Below, in pieces: positions 16,634 to 25,013 of a DNA stretch of 64,000 nt. The first letter of the stretch is position 1, and every line of letters begins with the position of its first letter. The DNA comes from Clostridia bacterium (lineage in GTDB: Bacteria; Bacillota; Clostridia; Christensenellales; Aristaeellaceae): positions 3,362-67,361 of the forward strand of contig CAAGII010000083.1 in the NCBI GenBank assembly GCA_900769875.1. Reading direction: 5' to 3'. A program made the position numbers and the translations under genes. The notes below the pieces were generated by a model. That model saw only the letters and a program-made list of their open reading frames with translations, made no database searches and had not been told where the DNA came from.

Positions 16634-18097
16634 ATGACGCTTTTCAAGGCTACCATGAGCCAGAAGGATGAGCTGTGCGCGCTGTACCGCACGGTATGCG
16701 AGGGCATGAACGACGCCGGGATCACCAACTGGCGCTGGGGCGAATACCCGGCGGAGGACATGGTGGAGGACGATCTGCGCGCGGGCACGCTCTACTGCCT
16801 TAAGGACGAAAGCGGCGTGTACGCCGCGCTGACCATTGACGACACGCAGCCCGAGGAGTACGCGGATGTGAACTGGCTGTTCGGCACGCATCCGGGCGTG
16901 TTCCACCGCCTGGCCATCCATCCGGACAGGCAGGGGCAGGGCGTGGGCAAGCTTGTGCTGCGGGAGACGGAGGAGCTTCTTCGCGCCATGGGCTGCGACA
17001 GCCTGCGCTGCGACACCTACATCCAGAACCTGCGCGCGCAGCGGCTCTACAGCGGAAACGGCATGCGCAGTGCGGGAACCATCCGCCTTTTCTCGCGTCC
17101 GCTGCCCTTCCCGTGCTACGAAAAGCCCCTCACGGATGATTGTCCCCTGCTGCCCCTGCGCATGACGCCCGCCTTCCGCGGCGGCAGCCTCACGCCGTGG
17201 GGCGGCGACAGGCTGCGCACGCTCTACGGCAAGCCCATTGCGGAAACGCCCACGGGCGAAAGCCTGGAGGTCAGCTGCATCCCCGGGCTGTGCTCGCGCG
17301 ACGCGACGGGCGCGGAGCTGCCGCAGCTGGTGGCGCGCTGGGGCGAGCGCTTTGCCGGGCGCTACGCCGCGCGGCCCTTCCCGCTGCTGCTCAAGCTGAT
17401 TGACGCGCGCGAGAGCCTCAGCGTGCAGGTGCATCCGGACGATGTGTACGCCGCCGCCGCCGAGCACGGCAAGCTTGGCAAGACGGAGGCGTGGCTGATT
17501 CTGGACGCGCCGGAGGACGGCGAGCTGGTGTACGGCATCCGCCCGGGCGTGAACCTTGAGCAGCTGCGACGGGCCTGCGAGGCGGGGGACGCGGTGGAGC
17601 CGCTGCTGCGCCGCGTCAAGGTCAGGCCGGGCGACGTGTGCTTCATTCCCGCCGGATGCGTGCATGCCATCGGCGCGGGGATCATGCTCTACGAAATTCA
17701 GCAGTCGTCCGACGTGACCTACCGCTTCTACGACTGGAATCGCGTGGACGCAAAGGGCAACCGCCGCGAGCTGCATCTTGCAAAGGCGCTGGACGTGACC
17801 GACATGAGCTTTTCGCTCAGCCCCGTGCCCGCGCCGGAGGACGCGTATGCCCGCGTGCTGGATGAGAAATACTTCACGCTCGATCTCTACCGCGTGTCAA
17901 AGGCGCAGGCGCTTGCGCCCGTGCGCGATTTCGCGCTGCTGACCGTGCTTGAGGGCGACGTGGCGCTCTGCTGGCAGGGCGGCGAAATGCGCCTTGCGGC
18001 GGGCGAGAGCGTGTACATCCCCACATGCGCGCCCGCGCTGCATCTTAAGGGCTGCGGCCGCGCGGCGGTGAGCATGCCCTCGGGCGCGGACGAATGA
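16634..18097 (+). CDS. GNAT acetyltransferase fused to class I mannose-6-phosphate isomerase
   Basis: 487 residues in one frame. Residues 1-160 are a GNAT N-acetyltransferase with the acetyl-CoA loop HPDRQGQGVGK (96-106) and a closing YSGNGMR. From about 171 a type I phosphomannose isomerase begins (LRMTPAFRGG, then TPWGG). The zinc ligands are intact: Q265 and H267 in SVQVHPDD, E285 in KTEAWLIL and H344 in GCVHAIG. ManA interconverts mannose-6-P and fructose-6-P. No ribosome site or stop lies between the parts, so this is a genuine fusion. TAAGGAGGA precedes the ATG. What the GNAT part acetylates is unknown. Confidence 0.85.
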   Translation: MTLFKATMSQKDELCALYRTVCEGMNDAGITNWRWGEYPAEDMVEDDLRAGTLYCLKDESGVYAALTIDDTQPEEYADVNWLFGTHPGVFHRLAIHPDRQGQGVGKLVLRETEELLRAMGCDSLRCDTYIQNLRAQRLYSGNGMRSAGTIRLFSRPLPFPCYEKPLTDDCPLLPLRMTPAFRGGSLTPWGGDRLRTLYGKPIAETPTGESLEVSCIPGLCSRDATGAELPQLVARWGERFAGRYAARPFPLLLKLIDARESLSVQVHPDDVYAAAAEHGKLGKTEAWLILDAPEDGELVYGIRPGVNLEQLRRACEAGDAVEPLLRRVKVRPGDVCFIPAGCVHAIGAGIMLYEIQQSSDVTYRFYDWNRVDAKGNRRELHLAKALDVTDMSFSLSPVPAPEDAYARVLDEKYFTLDLYRVSKAQALAPVRDFALLTVLEGDVALCWQGGEMRLAAGESVYIPTCAPALHLKGCGRAAVSMPSGADE

Positions 18098-18112
18098 TGG
18101 GAGACAGGCGCC

Positions 18113-18676
18113 ATGCGACTGCTTTTTCTGCTGGGCGAACAGGCCGTGGGCAAAATGACGGTGGGGCAGGCCATTGCCGCGAAAACGCCGATGAAGCTGT
18201 TCCACAACCACATGACCATCGAGCCGGTGATCGAGCTTTGCGGCAGGTACGACGGCGAGGCCGTGACGCAGCTGCGCGAGGTGTACTTTGACGCGTTCGC
18301 GCGCGCCGCTCAGTACGGGCTGATCTTCACCTATGTGTTCGCCTTTGACATGCCAAGCGAGTGGTCGTACATCGCGCATGTGGCGGAAAAATTCGAGCGC
18401 GTCGGCGCGCAGGTCGACTATTGCGAGCTGGTCGCGCCGCTTGCCACGCGCCTCGCGCGCAACCTGACCGAAAACCGCCTGCGCGAGAAGCCCAGCAAGC
18501 GCGACACGGCGTTCTCCGAGCGGCTCATCCGCGAAAGCCGCCACCGCTGCGTGTCAGAGCCCGGCGAATGCCCGTGGAAAAGCTACCTGCGGCTTGACAA
18601 CTCGCAGCTTGACCCCGACGAGGCGGCGGAGCGGATCATCGACTTTTTCGGCATTGAGAGGAGGAAAAACGCGTGA
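18113..18676 (+). CDS. P-loop kinase-like protein
   Basis: 187 residues. The N-terminus LLFLLGEQAVGKMTVGQAIA is a Walker A loop in which the usual GKS/T is GKM followed by T. The body resembles small shikimate-kinase or AAA-type P-loop proteins that bacteria often encode beside Nudix genes; a RLxRNLTENR segment could be the lid. The real substrate is unknown. It lies 15 bases after the GNAT-ManA gene and overlaps the Nudix gene by four bases. Confidence 0.7.
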   Translation: MRLLFLLGEQAVGKMTVGQAIAAKTPMKLFHNHMTIEPVIELCGRYDGEAVTQLREVYFDAFARAAQYGLIFTYVFAFDMPSEWSYIAHVAEKFERVGAQVDYCELVAPLATRLARNLTENRLREKPSKRDTAFSERLIRESRHRCVSEPGECPWKSYLRLDNSQLDPDEAAERIIDFFGIERRKNA

Positions 18677-19161
18677 AGGACATCCTTTTTCGCGACGGGA
18701 GCGGCGTGTTCGGCTTCCGCGCCGCCGCCGTGGTGGTGGAGAACGGCTGCGTACTGCTGCAGCGCCCGGACGATGATCCCGGCTACGCCTTTCCCGGCGG
18801 GCATGTGAGCTTTGGCGAAGCCTGCGAGGCGACGCTGAAGCGCGAATTTCAGGAGGAAATGGGCGCGCAGCTCGCGGTGGAGGACATGCTCTGGGCGGCG
18901 GAGCTTTTCTTCCCGTGGGGCGACAGGCCGTGCCATCAGCTGTGCCTGTATTTCCGCGCGCGCCTGACGGACAGCACAACGCCCCGCAGCGGCAGCTTCC
19001 GAGGCGTGGAGGAAATGGAGGGCAGGCGCATGCGCATGGGCTTTTACTGGGTGCCCCTGACGCAGTGCACAAGCCCGGACTTTCCGATCTATCCCGAGCA
19101 GTGCCGCAGCCTGCTTACGCGCCTGAACGAGGGCGCGAGCCATTTTATCTACCGCGAGTGA
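18673..19161 (+). CDS. Nudix hydrolase
   Basis: 162 residues. A complete Nudix box, G-x5-E-x7-R-E-x2-E-E-x-G, is seen from GGHVSFGEAC to REFQEEMGA. Such enzymes hydrolyse nucleoside diphosphates linked to another group. The start is GTG, overlapping the previous stop, with GAGGAGG upstream. A hairpin terminator follows. Confidence 0.88.
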   Translation: MKDILFRDGSGVFGFRAAAVVVENGCVLLQRPDDDPGYAFPGGHVSFGEACEATLKREFQEEMGAQLAVEDMLWAAELFFPWGDRPCHQLCLYFRARLTDSTTPRSGSFRGVEEMEGRRMRMGFYWVPLTQCTSPDFPIYPEQCRSLLTRLNEGASHFIYRE

Positions 19162-19194
19162 CCGGCATGCCTGGCATGCTCCCCGATCGCGCGG

Positions 19195-19219
19195 AATGCC
19201 GGAATGCTCCGGCATTTTT
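19195..19219 (+). terminator. Rho-independent terminator
   Basis: Stem AATGCCGG / CCGGCATT with a six-base loop, then T3. It closes the 14.8-19.2 kb cluster. Confidence 0.65.
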
Positions 19220-19295
19220 ATGTACAGCGAATCAAACGCGGCGTCTGCGCGTCTATCAAGTGAAAAGCGCTTTGATACCAAAGGGAGGCGACACC

Positions 19296-19769
19296 ATGGA
19301 CAGGGACGACTTTGCCTGGCGCGTGACGGAGATGCGCCACAGCCTCTACCGCGTCGCGGCAAGCTATCTGCGCGCTGACGCGGACAGGCTGGACGCGGTA
19401 TCCGAGGCGATCGCGCGGGCGTGGGAAAAGCGCGGAACGCTGCGCGACGAAGCATTGTTTTCAACGTGGCTGACCCGCATCCTCATCCGCGAATGCATCA
19501 ACATCCAGCGCAGGCAGCGCCGCGCCGTGCCCGTGGAGACGCTGCCCGAGCAGCCAGGGGAGGCGGACGGCGATCTGCCCCTGCTCCTGCGGGGCGCAAT
19601 CGGCGCGCTGCCGCAGCGGCAGCGAACCATGGTGGTGCTGCATTACATGGAGGGCATGGACGTGCGCGGAATTGCGCGCGTGATGGGCACGACGCGCGGC
19701 GCGGTGTGCGCGGGGCTGTCCCGCGCGCGCGAGGGGCTGCGCAGGGCGATGGAGGAGGAATGGCAATGA
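19296..19769 (+). CDS. ECF-type RNA polymerase sigma factor
   Basis: 157 residues. Region 2 is seen in LYRVAASYLRADADRLDAVSEAIARAWEK and FSTWLTRILIREC. Region 4 is ALPQRQRTMVVLHYMEGMDVRGIARVMGTTRGAVCAGLSRAREGL, a helix-turn-helix for the -35 element. GGGAGG precedes the ATG; the longer frame start lies inside the Nudix gene and has no support. The stop overlaps the start of the membrane protein gene, the usual sigma/anti-sigma pairing. Its base composition matches the host, unlike the second sigma gene at 21.4 kb. Confidence 0.88.
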   Translation: MDRDDFAWRVTEMRHSLYRVAASYLRADADRLDAVSEAIARAWEKRGTLRDEALFSTWLTRILIRECINIQRRQRRAVPVETLPEQPGEADGDLPLLLRGAIGALPQRQRTMVVLHYMEGMDVRGIARVMGTTRGAVCAGLSRAREGLRRAMEEEWQ

Positions 19770-20917
19770 AGCAATCGGATTGGCGGAAGGTATACCCGGT
19801 GCCGGAGGATGCGCTGGATGCGCGTGTGCGCGCCGCGCTGGGAGCGCTCAGCGATCAGCCGGTTCATCGCGCGGGCGTGAAGCGCGCGCTTGTGCCGGTG
19901 CTGGCCGCGCTGCTCGTGATGGGCTGCGCCTGCGCGCTGGCGGCGGGGCTGCTGCTTTCGGGCAGGGTGGATCTGCAAACGCGAGCTGAGAAGGCGCTGC
20001 TGGAGCGCTACGGGCTGACGCACGACATGCTGGCGGTGTTTCACCGCGAGGTGGACGAGGAAGCGGGCACGGTGACCTTCATCCCCATGGAGGAAACCAG
20101 CGGGCAGCTGGCGTCGCGACTTGGTGAGTACAGGGTGCGGACGGACGGCGGCGGCATGGCGTGCGCGTGGACGCACGACGGTGAGGATGTGGGCAGCGAC
20201 CTGACGTCGGATGTATGGGACGCGAAGCTTCTGGAGGAAGCGCTCCGGCGGCGCAAGGCGGGCGAGGAATGGTTCGAGCTGCTGTGGCCGCAGGAGCAGC
20301 TGGTCAGGCGCGTGACGGAGGCGGAAGCGGAGGCGCTTGCGCGCGAGGCCGTGGCGGCGGAGTACGGCGAGGGCGCGCTGGAGGGCTTTGCGCTGGAGGA
20401 CGTCAATCCCCACGTCGTGGACGGGGAGCAGATGGCGCTGGACGGTCACGGCATCTGGCGCTACTCGGTGATCTTTGTCCGGGCGGATGAGGAGGCGCGC
20501 ATGGAGGCGCGCTACAAGGTAGAGGTGTTCGCGGACGAGGGCGGCGTATCCGCCGTCAGCTACGCCGAGGATCCGCTGACGAATCCGTCCGCAGACGCGG
20601 TGGATGAACAAAGCGCGCTTGAAAAGGCGTTTCCGGTCGCGTCCGTCGCGCCGGGGGAGGCCATCGCCCTCGCCCGCGAGGCGCTGCGCGAGCGCTACGG
20701 CCTGACGCAGGCGCAGACGGACGCGCTGACGCTCAATCCCTCGCAGCTGGGCTTCGCCCTTGTCGGGGACAGGCCGGTGTACTGCATCGGCTTCTGGCTG
20801 TGGCTGGAGGACGGCGTGTGGAGCGACGGCAACGGCCTTTACACCGTGATGGTGAACGTGGAAAACGGCGTGATTGAGGAAACGTATTACGATTCGGGGC
20901 TGGGCGGCAACGGCTGA
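19766..20917 (+). CDS. Membrane-anchored partner of the sigma factor (putative anti-sigma factor)
   Basis: 383 residues. About 40 cytoplasmic residues precede one transmembrane helix (LVPVLAALLVMGCACALAAGLLL), followed by a large outside part. The outside part contains two stretches resembling PepSY-type units, each a helix rich in Ala and Glu (EAEALAREAVAAEYG; EAIALAREALRERYG) followed by beta strands. Start chosen at the second of two close ATG codons, seven bases after GGAGGAGG. Its four-base overlap with the sigma gene and its topology suggest it holds the sigma factor and senses an envelope signal. No zinc-finger anti-sigma motif is seen. Confidence 0.65.
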   Translation: MKQSDWRKVYPVPEDALDARVRAALGALSDQPVHRAGVKRALVPVLAALLVMGCACALAAGLLLSGRVDLQTRAEKALLERYGLTHDMLAVFHREVDEEAGTVTFIPMEETSGQLASRLGEYRVRTDGGGMACAWTHDGEDVGSDLTSDVWDAKLLEEALRRRKAGEEWFELLWPQEQLVRRVTEAEAEALAREAVAAEYGEGALEGFALEDVNPHVVDGEQMALDGHGIWRYSVIFVRADEEARMEARYKVEVFADEGGVSAVSYAEDPLTNPSADAVDEQSALEKAFPVASVAPGEAIALAREALRERYGLTQAQTDALTLNPSQLGFALVGDRPVYCIGFWLWLEDGVWSDGNGLYTVMVNVENGVIEETYYDSGLGGNG

Positions 20918-20999
20918 GATGCTGGGCAGCGCTGCGCTCACTCACTGGTCGAGCGGCAAGCCGCTCTCCCGGGGGCTTCCCATCGGTTGATGAATGGAT

Positions 21000-21231
21000 G
21001 GGGCTGTTGCAGAAACGAAAAATTCTGCAGCAGCCCTCTTTTTCGGTTTGTGGAATAAAACAGGGTAGAGGAAACAGAACACACTGAAAAAGGGTTCAGC
21101 GAGTTCAATATGAATGTACTCTCCTTGTTGTTGGTGTTTCATGGTAGTTACATGATACAACAAAAGCGAGCAGTTACCTGTCTCTTTCAGGTTTCTGCTC
21201 GCTCTTTTTTTCGAAGTTGTGCAACAGCCCC
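21000..21231. repeat. MITE-like 232-base element with terminal inverted repeats
   Basis: It begins GGGGCTGTTGCA (21000-21011) and ends TGCAACAGCCCC (21220-21231), a perfect 12-bp terminal inverted repeat resembling ends of some IS families. No transposase is encoded. Both ends double as terminators: a stem at 21001-21014 / 21022-21035 followed by T5, and AGCGAGCAG / CTGCTCGCT followed by T7 near 21166-21211. No target-site duplication is evident. The right end recurs at 23160-23206. Confidence 0.65.
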
Positions 21232-21245
21232 TTGTTTTGCTATAC

Positions 21246-21274
21246 ATGACACAGCACTCCGAATGATATATAAT
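21246..21274 (+). promoter_or_regulatory. Promoter of the second sigma module
   Basis: ATGACA, 17 bases, TATAAT, 78 bases before the ATG. Confidence 0.55.
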
Positions 21275-21352
21275 TCTTTTGAAATCTATTTGAAAAAAAC
21301 GACATGAGAGCCATCCTATCTCGTCTACATAATCGAAAGAGGTGAGCAACGA

Positions 21353-21886
21353 ATGGAAGTTGTCAAGGATCCGGGCAACAACCGTGACCAGGTGCTGGTT
21401 CAGATGGTGAACCAATATCAGGGATTGCTGCTCCGCATGTGTTACATTTACCTATGGGATATGGAACAGGCGAAAGATGCCACACAGGATACTTTCCTTA
21501 AAGCATACAAGTCACTGGATTCTTTCCGTGGGGAATGCAGCGAGAAGACTTGGTTGATCCAGATCGCTATGAACACTTGCAGGGACATGCAGCGTTCCGC
21601 TTGGTTTCGTCACCATGATCGGCGTGTTACGCCAGAAGATTTGCCGCAGGCAATTCTACCGCCAGATGACGATGATGATCTTGATGTGATGTGCGATGTT
21701 ATGCAGCTGCCATCAAAGCTCAAAGAGGTCGTTATGCTGTACTACTGGCAAAACATGAATGTGAAGGAGATTGCTCACGCACTGGGCGTCACTCATTCTA
21801 CTGTATCAACTCGACTAAAGCGCGCCAGAGAGAAACTGCATGACGTGCTGGAGAGGAGGTTAGGTTATGGAAGACTTCAAAGATAA
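21353..21886 (+). CDS. ECF-type sigma factor, second module
   Basis: 177 residues. Region 2 appears as LRMCYIYLWDMEQAKDATQDTFLKAYKSLDSFRG with WLIQIAMNTCRD. Region 4 appears as LPSKLKEVVMLYYWQNMNVKEIAHALGVTHSTVSTRLKRAREKL. A run of five Asp links the regions. The ATG follows GAGGTGAG. The gene overlaps the next by 20 bases. The codon choice and AT content of this pair are unlike the neighbours, and the pair lies between copies of an IS-like end, so it was probably acquired. Confidence 0.88.
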   Translation: MEVVKDPGNNRDQVLVQMVNQYQGLLLRMCYIYLWDMEQAKDATQDTFLKAYKSLDSFRGECSEKTWLIQIAMNTCRDMQRSAWFRHHDRRVTPEDLPQAILPPDDDDDLDVMCDVMQLPSKLKEVVMLYYWQNMNVKEIAHALGVTHSTVSTRLKRAREKLHDVLERRLGYGRLQR

Positions 21887-23150
21887 GCAGATCGTCCAGC
21901 GTGTAATCGACAACTCTCTTTCCGGCATTCAGGATGATCCCTGGATGGCGCAGCGGGTTCTGCGCATCGCTCATGAAAAGGAAGGAAAGAGAATGAACAA
22001 AAAGACTTTTGGAAGAAGCCCTTCTAAACTTGTAATTCTTGTGCTAACTTTGGTGCTTGTATTCGCAACCACCGCTTTTGCACTGACTCGTCCTGCTGTA
22101 CTGAGCTGGCTGACCGGCAATGCCCCTGTAAGCTCACAGCTTGAATCCACGGTTCAGACTGTTATTGGCGAAAACTCGGTTGATGGTATTACTGTCAGGA
22201 TGACCAGCTTGGTATTTGACGGTGAAAAGCTGGCGTTTTCCTATGAACTGGAAAATGACCAGCCTGATATGCCCGTACTAATTGCAGCCAATCCCATAAT
22301 GAGCTTTGACGGCAAAGAAGTTCAAATGATGTACTGCACTGCTGATCCCTACGCACCGCAGATGGTTCCCAGTCCGCATCTGGATGTTCTTCCTGTCAAA
22401 CGCAATCCTGTTGTGGGCGGCGGTGAAGTTTATGTGCGTGACATCACCAAAGGTAAGGTCACATGCGAAATGACGTTTGTGGTTTATAAGCCTGAAAACA
22501 AATTCGCTGTGGCTCTTCTGCCGGACAGCATGCAAGCCAATGTAGAAAGCTATACCGGCGATGCCCGTTCGGAAGCAGAAGACAGTCTGAATACGCTTAA
22601 AAGCTTCCGAAATGCCATCTTTGCTACAGAGGCAGACCTGGTAAACGAACAGTGGATTGCTGAAGGTTATACCGTTATTGACGGCTCCGGCATGCTGTAT
22701 GATCTGCCCGAAAAAAGTCATCTGACTGAAGTGTCCCAGATTACGGTGCCCTTTGAGTTTGATGCATCCGTGGCTTTTACCTGTGAGTTTGCTGACATTG
22801 ATGATATTGCGTTGGAAGATGCTACGCTTCATGTTGAACAGTTCCGTCTTTCCTCTCTGGAAACGCGCATTGATCTGTGGCTGATTCCGCAGGAAAACAC
22901 TGAGAAGGCTGCTCGTTTCCTTGCTGAAAAGCATGGCGAATATGCGCTGGCCAATGAGCAAGGTGAGGGTGTACAGTATAGTGAAATGGATTATTTGGCA
23001 TCTGCCACTCCCTATGTAACGCAGATTGATGGTCAGTGGATATGCCGGTATCTGTCCCAGATGCCCGGACTGCTCCAATTTCCTGAAAGCATTAGCTTCA
23101 TTGCCGGTGGCGATGAACTGATCTGTTTTGATCTGGTGATTGAAGAATAA
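21867..23150 (+). CDS. Membrane anti-sigma-like protein (DUF4179-like layout)
   Basis: 427 residues. About 50 cytoplasmic residues with several Lys and Arg lead into one transmembrane helix (LVILVLTLVLVFATTAFAL), followed by a roughly 350-residue outside domain built of beta strands. The layout matches the DUF4179 proteins paired with ECF sigma factors in Clostridia, though the match is by architecture only. GGAGAGGAGG precedes the ATG. A 60-base stretch I counted (from 22201) is 45% G+C, against 70% for a stretch from 20701 in the preceding module, supporting a separate origin. Confidence 0.7.
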   Translation: MEDFKDKQIVQRVIDNSLSGIQDDPWMAQRVLRIAHEKEGKRMNKKTFGRSPSKLVILVLTLVLVFATTAFALTRPAVLSWLTGNAPVSSQLESTVQTVIGENSVDGITVRMTSLVFDGEKLAFSYELENDQPDMPVLIAANPIMSFDGKEVQMMYCTADPYAPQMVPSPHLDVLPVKRNPVVGGGEVYVRDITKGKVTCEMTFVVYKPENKFAVALLPDSMQANVESYTGDARSEAEDSLNTLKSFRNAIFATEADLVNEQWIAEGYTVIDGSGMLYDLPEKSHLTEVSQITVPFEFDASVAFTCEFADIDDIALEDATLHVEQFRLSSLETRIDLWLIPQENTEKAARFLAEKHGEYALANEQGEGVQYSEMDYLASATPYVTQIDGQWICRYLSQMPGLLQFPESISFIAGGDELICFDLVIEE

Positions 23151-23159
23151 GTCACCGCT

Positions 23160-23206
23160 GGTTTCTGCTCGCTCTTTTTTATTCGGAGTTGTGCAACAGC
23201 CCCTTG
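23160..23206. repeat. Second copy of the IS-like right end
   Basis: About 46 bases nearly identical to 21190-21234, running from the CTGCTCGCT-T6 block to TGCAACAGCCCC (23192-23203). With the left end at 21000 it makes 12-bp inverted repeats bounding a 2.2-kb segment that contains only the sigma pair. Confidence 0.7.
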
Positions 23207-23224
23207 CGTTGCGCGCGGCGCACG

Positions 23225-23770
23225 CTATTCCCCGTCCAGCGCACGCTGCACGGCCTTGCGGACGGTGCCCGCGGTGCGGATGGTCAGACGCTCGGCGATG
23301 CCGGGCGCGGCGGTTCGCTTCCACCAGCTGCAGCGCTGGTAGGCGGCGCGGTCAAACGTCCAGAAAATGACCTGATCGCAGATCATGATGCTCTCCAGCC
23401 CCTCGGAGGGCGCGCCCAGCAGGCGGCAGATCTCCTGCGGCGTGTCGGAGGAGAGAATGAAGATGAGGTTGTCGTACGTCGCGGGATCGTCCGTGCCCCA
23501 CCAGACGGGCGCGCGAGAGAGGATATCCCGCAGCTTATCCGCGGCGATGGTGTACACGGGCACGTCCAGCCCAAAGCGCGCTTCGAGCGTGCGCGCTATG
23601 ATCGCCCGCGCGTCGTCCCCGCCTGAGCAGACAATGTTGCCGCTGCCAAGCAGCGTGCCGACATCGGCAAGCCCGCTTTCCTCCAGCGCGGCCTTCACCT
23701 CGCGCATGGAAAGACGGTTTCTGCCGCCGATGTTCACGCCGCGCAAAAACGTAATCTGCCTTGTCGTCAT
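23225..23770 (-). CDS. DUF1697 family protein
   Basis: 181 residues. It opens with QITFLRGVNIGGRNRLSMREVKAAL and continues with GNIVCSG, the hallmark of DUF1697; the C-terminal part RTAGTVRKA also fits. Function unknown. The start is the ATG with GGGGGAGG seven bases upstream; it overlaps the stop of the Nudix gene by four bases, so both are read together. Confidence 0.88.
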   Translation of the reverse strand: MTTRQITFLRGVNIGGRNRLSMREVKAALEESGLADVGTLLGSGNIVCSGGDDARAIIARTLEARFGLDVPVYTIAADKLRDILSRAPVWWGTDDPATYDNLIFILSSDTPQEICRLLGAPSEGLESIMICDQVIFWTFDRAAYQRCSWWKRTAAPGIAERLTIRTAGTVRKAVQRALDGE

Positions 23771-24285
23771 ACGTCGCCTCCCCCAAGGCGCTGCCGGATG
23801 AGCAGCAGCGTGTGGTACTCGCGCCTGTTCCACGGCTGCTCGCCCTCGCGCTGCAGCAGGAGGCGGCTGCGCTCAATGGCCTCGTCCGGCGTCCATCGCA
23901 CCAGATGGAAGCCGAGCCGCCGCTCGGTCTCCGTGTAGCTGCACGTGCCCCGATCCCGCGCGACATCGCAGCAATACAGGCGGCTGAACTGGTGAAAAAT
24001 CTTTGGCTCCCAGGCGGAGAGGCGCTTTTCTTCAATCTCGCCAAAGGGGCGGATGCTTTCAGGCAGCACCTCGTAGCCGGTTTCCTCCCGCACCTCGCGC
24101 AGCAGCGTGGCGCGGTCGTCCTCGCCGGGCTCCATGCCGCCGCCGGGCAGCTTCACGTTGCCGAAGCTGTCCTCAAGCAGCAGCAGCCTGCCCTCCATCA
24201 GGATGATCCCCCGCACGGCGACGCGGCGGATTTCGCCAAGCTCCGGGGGATAGTTCTTTTCGTCCAGAATAAGAATGCGTTCCAT
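23767..24285 (-). CDS. Nudix hydrolase
   Basis: 172 residues. Nudix box GGGMEPGEDDRATLLREVREETGYEV is complete. The N-terminal region has VAVRGIILMEGRLLLLEDSFGNVKLPGG, as in ADP-ribose or dNTP pyrophosphatase-like members. AAGGGG precedes the ATG. It is the first gene of a two-gene unit with DUF1697. Confidence 0.87.
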   Translation of the reverse strand: MERILILDEKNYPPELGEIRRVAVRGIILMEGRLLLLEDSFGNVKLPGGGMEPGEDDRATLLREVREETGYEVLPESIRPFGEIEEKRLSAWEPKIFHQFSRLYCCDVARDRGTCSYTETERRLGFHLVRWTPDEAIERSRLLLQREGEQPWNRREYHTLLLIRQRLGGGDV

Positions 24286-24361
24286 GGTCTGCCCCTTCGT
24301 ATGCTTCGGATGCTTTTGCCTGGATGATAGCACATTTCCGCCACCTTGTCCACCCGCGTGC

Positions 24362-24395
24362 AAAACGCCTCCCGGCGAAGAAACGCCGGGAGGCG
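24362..24395 (-). terminator. Hairpin terminator
   Basis: A 12-bp stem (24366-24377 with 24384-24395), followed by T4 on the minus strand. It lies just beyond the stop of the membrane protein gene at 24420. Confidence 0.6.
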
Positions 24396-24419
24396 AAGGC
24401 TGCCCAATGCGCGCCGCGC

Positions 24420-25013
24420 TCAGCGGAAGTGGCGGCACGACAAGACGCCAATGGGCAGGTAATACGCGCACCAGCCAAGCAGCGCGATCGTTCCGCCGCT
24501 GCCCGACGCGCCGTCCATGCCCACGAACATGCCGGTCATCGGCATGGCAAGGCACGGGAGGAAGAACACGCCGTGGAGCATCATCAGCGCCCGAAGATAG
24601 CGGTCAGCCCGGCTCTGCGGCGCGATCGACAGCCCGGTGAAGAGCGTGGAGAGCGCCATGACGCCGTAGCCTAACAGGTCGTAGTTGAACAAAAGCCCGC
24701 CGCGCTGGTAATCCAGGATGGCCGCCGCCTGCCCGCTCAGCGGCTCAAGGCGCACGGTCGTCGTCTGCGCGCAGTAGACCAGCAGCACCAGCGTCGCGTA
24801 CACGCCGGCGAGGGCCAGGCCGGTGTACGCGGCTGCGCGCCGGTCCTCGCGGCACTCGCACGCAAAGCCCGCCGCCACCATGATGAAGCCCAGCGGCAGC
24901 AGCATGCACACCAGGTACGACCCGAAGCTGAAGCTCAGGAGCATGCACAGCGCAAAGAGCGCGACCGTTACGGTGACCACCAGCGCGCCGGTATGGGCCA
25001 CACGCCTGTTCAT
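24420..25013 (-). CDS. Polytopic membrane protein of unknown function
   Basis: 197 residues, about six hydrophobic helices, with a short cytoplasmic loop CECREDRRAA between the second and third. I recognise no family. The ATG follows the stop of the upstream gene directly with no spacer, so it is likely co-translated with the larger membrane protein; the two may form one complex, but that is inference. Confidence 0.65.
   Translation of the reverse strand: MNRRVAHTGALVVTVTVALFALCMLLSFSFGSYLVCMLLPLGFIMVAAGFACECREDRRAAAYTGLALAGVYATLVLLVYCAQTTTVRLEPLSGQAAAILDYQRGGLLFNYDLLGYGVMALSTLFTGLSIAPQSRADRYLRALMMLHGVFFLPCLAMPMTGMFVGMDGASGSGGTIALLGWCAYYLPIGVLSCRHFR

Noticed and set aside
14795..17776. Very long open frame of about 990 codons on the minus strand opposite the ABC transporter and GNAT-ManA genes
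   Set aside because: It is a shadow of GC-rich codons: rich in His, Arg and Ala, no domain motifs, no ribosome site, while the plus strand carries clear motifs.
21110..21307. 65-codon frame inside the MITE-like element
   Set aside because: It runs through the terminal hairpin and repeat end, has no ribosome site and no recognisable protein features.
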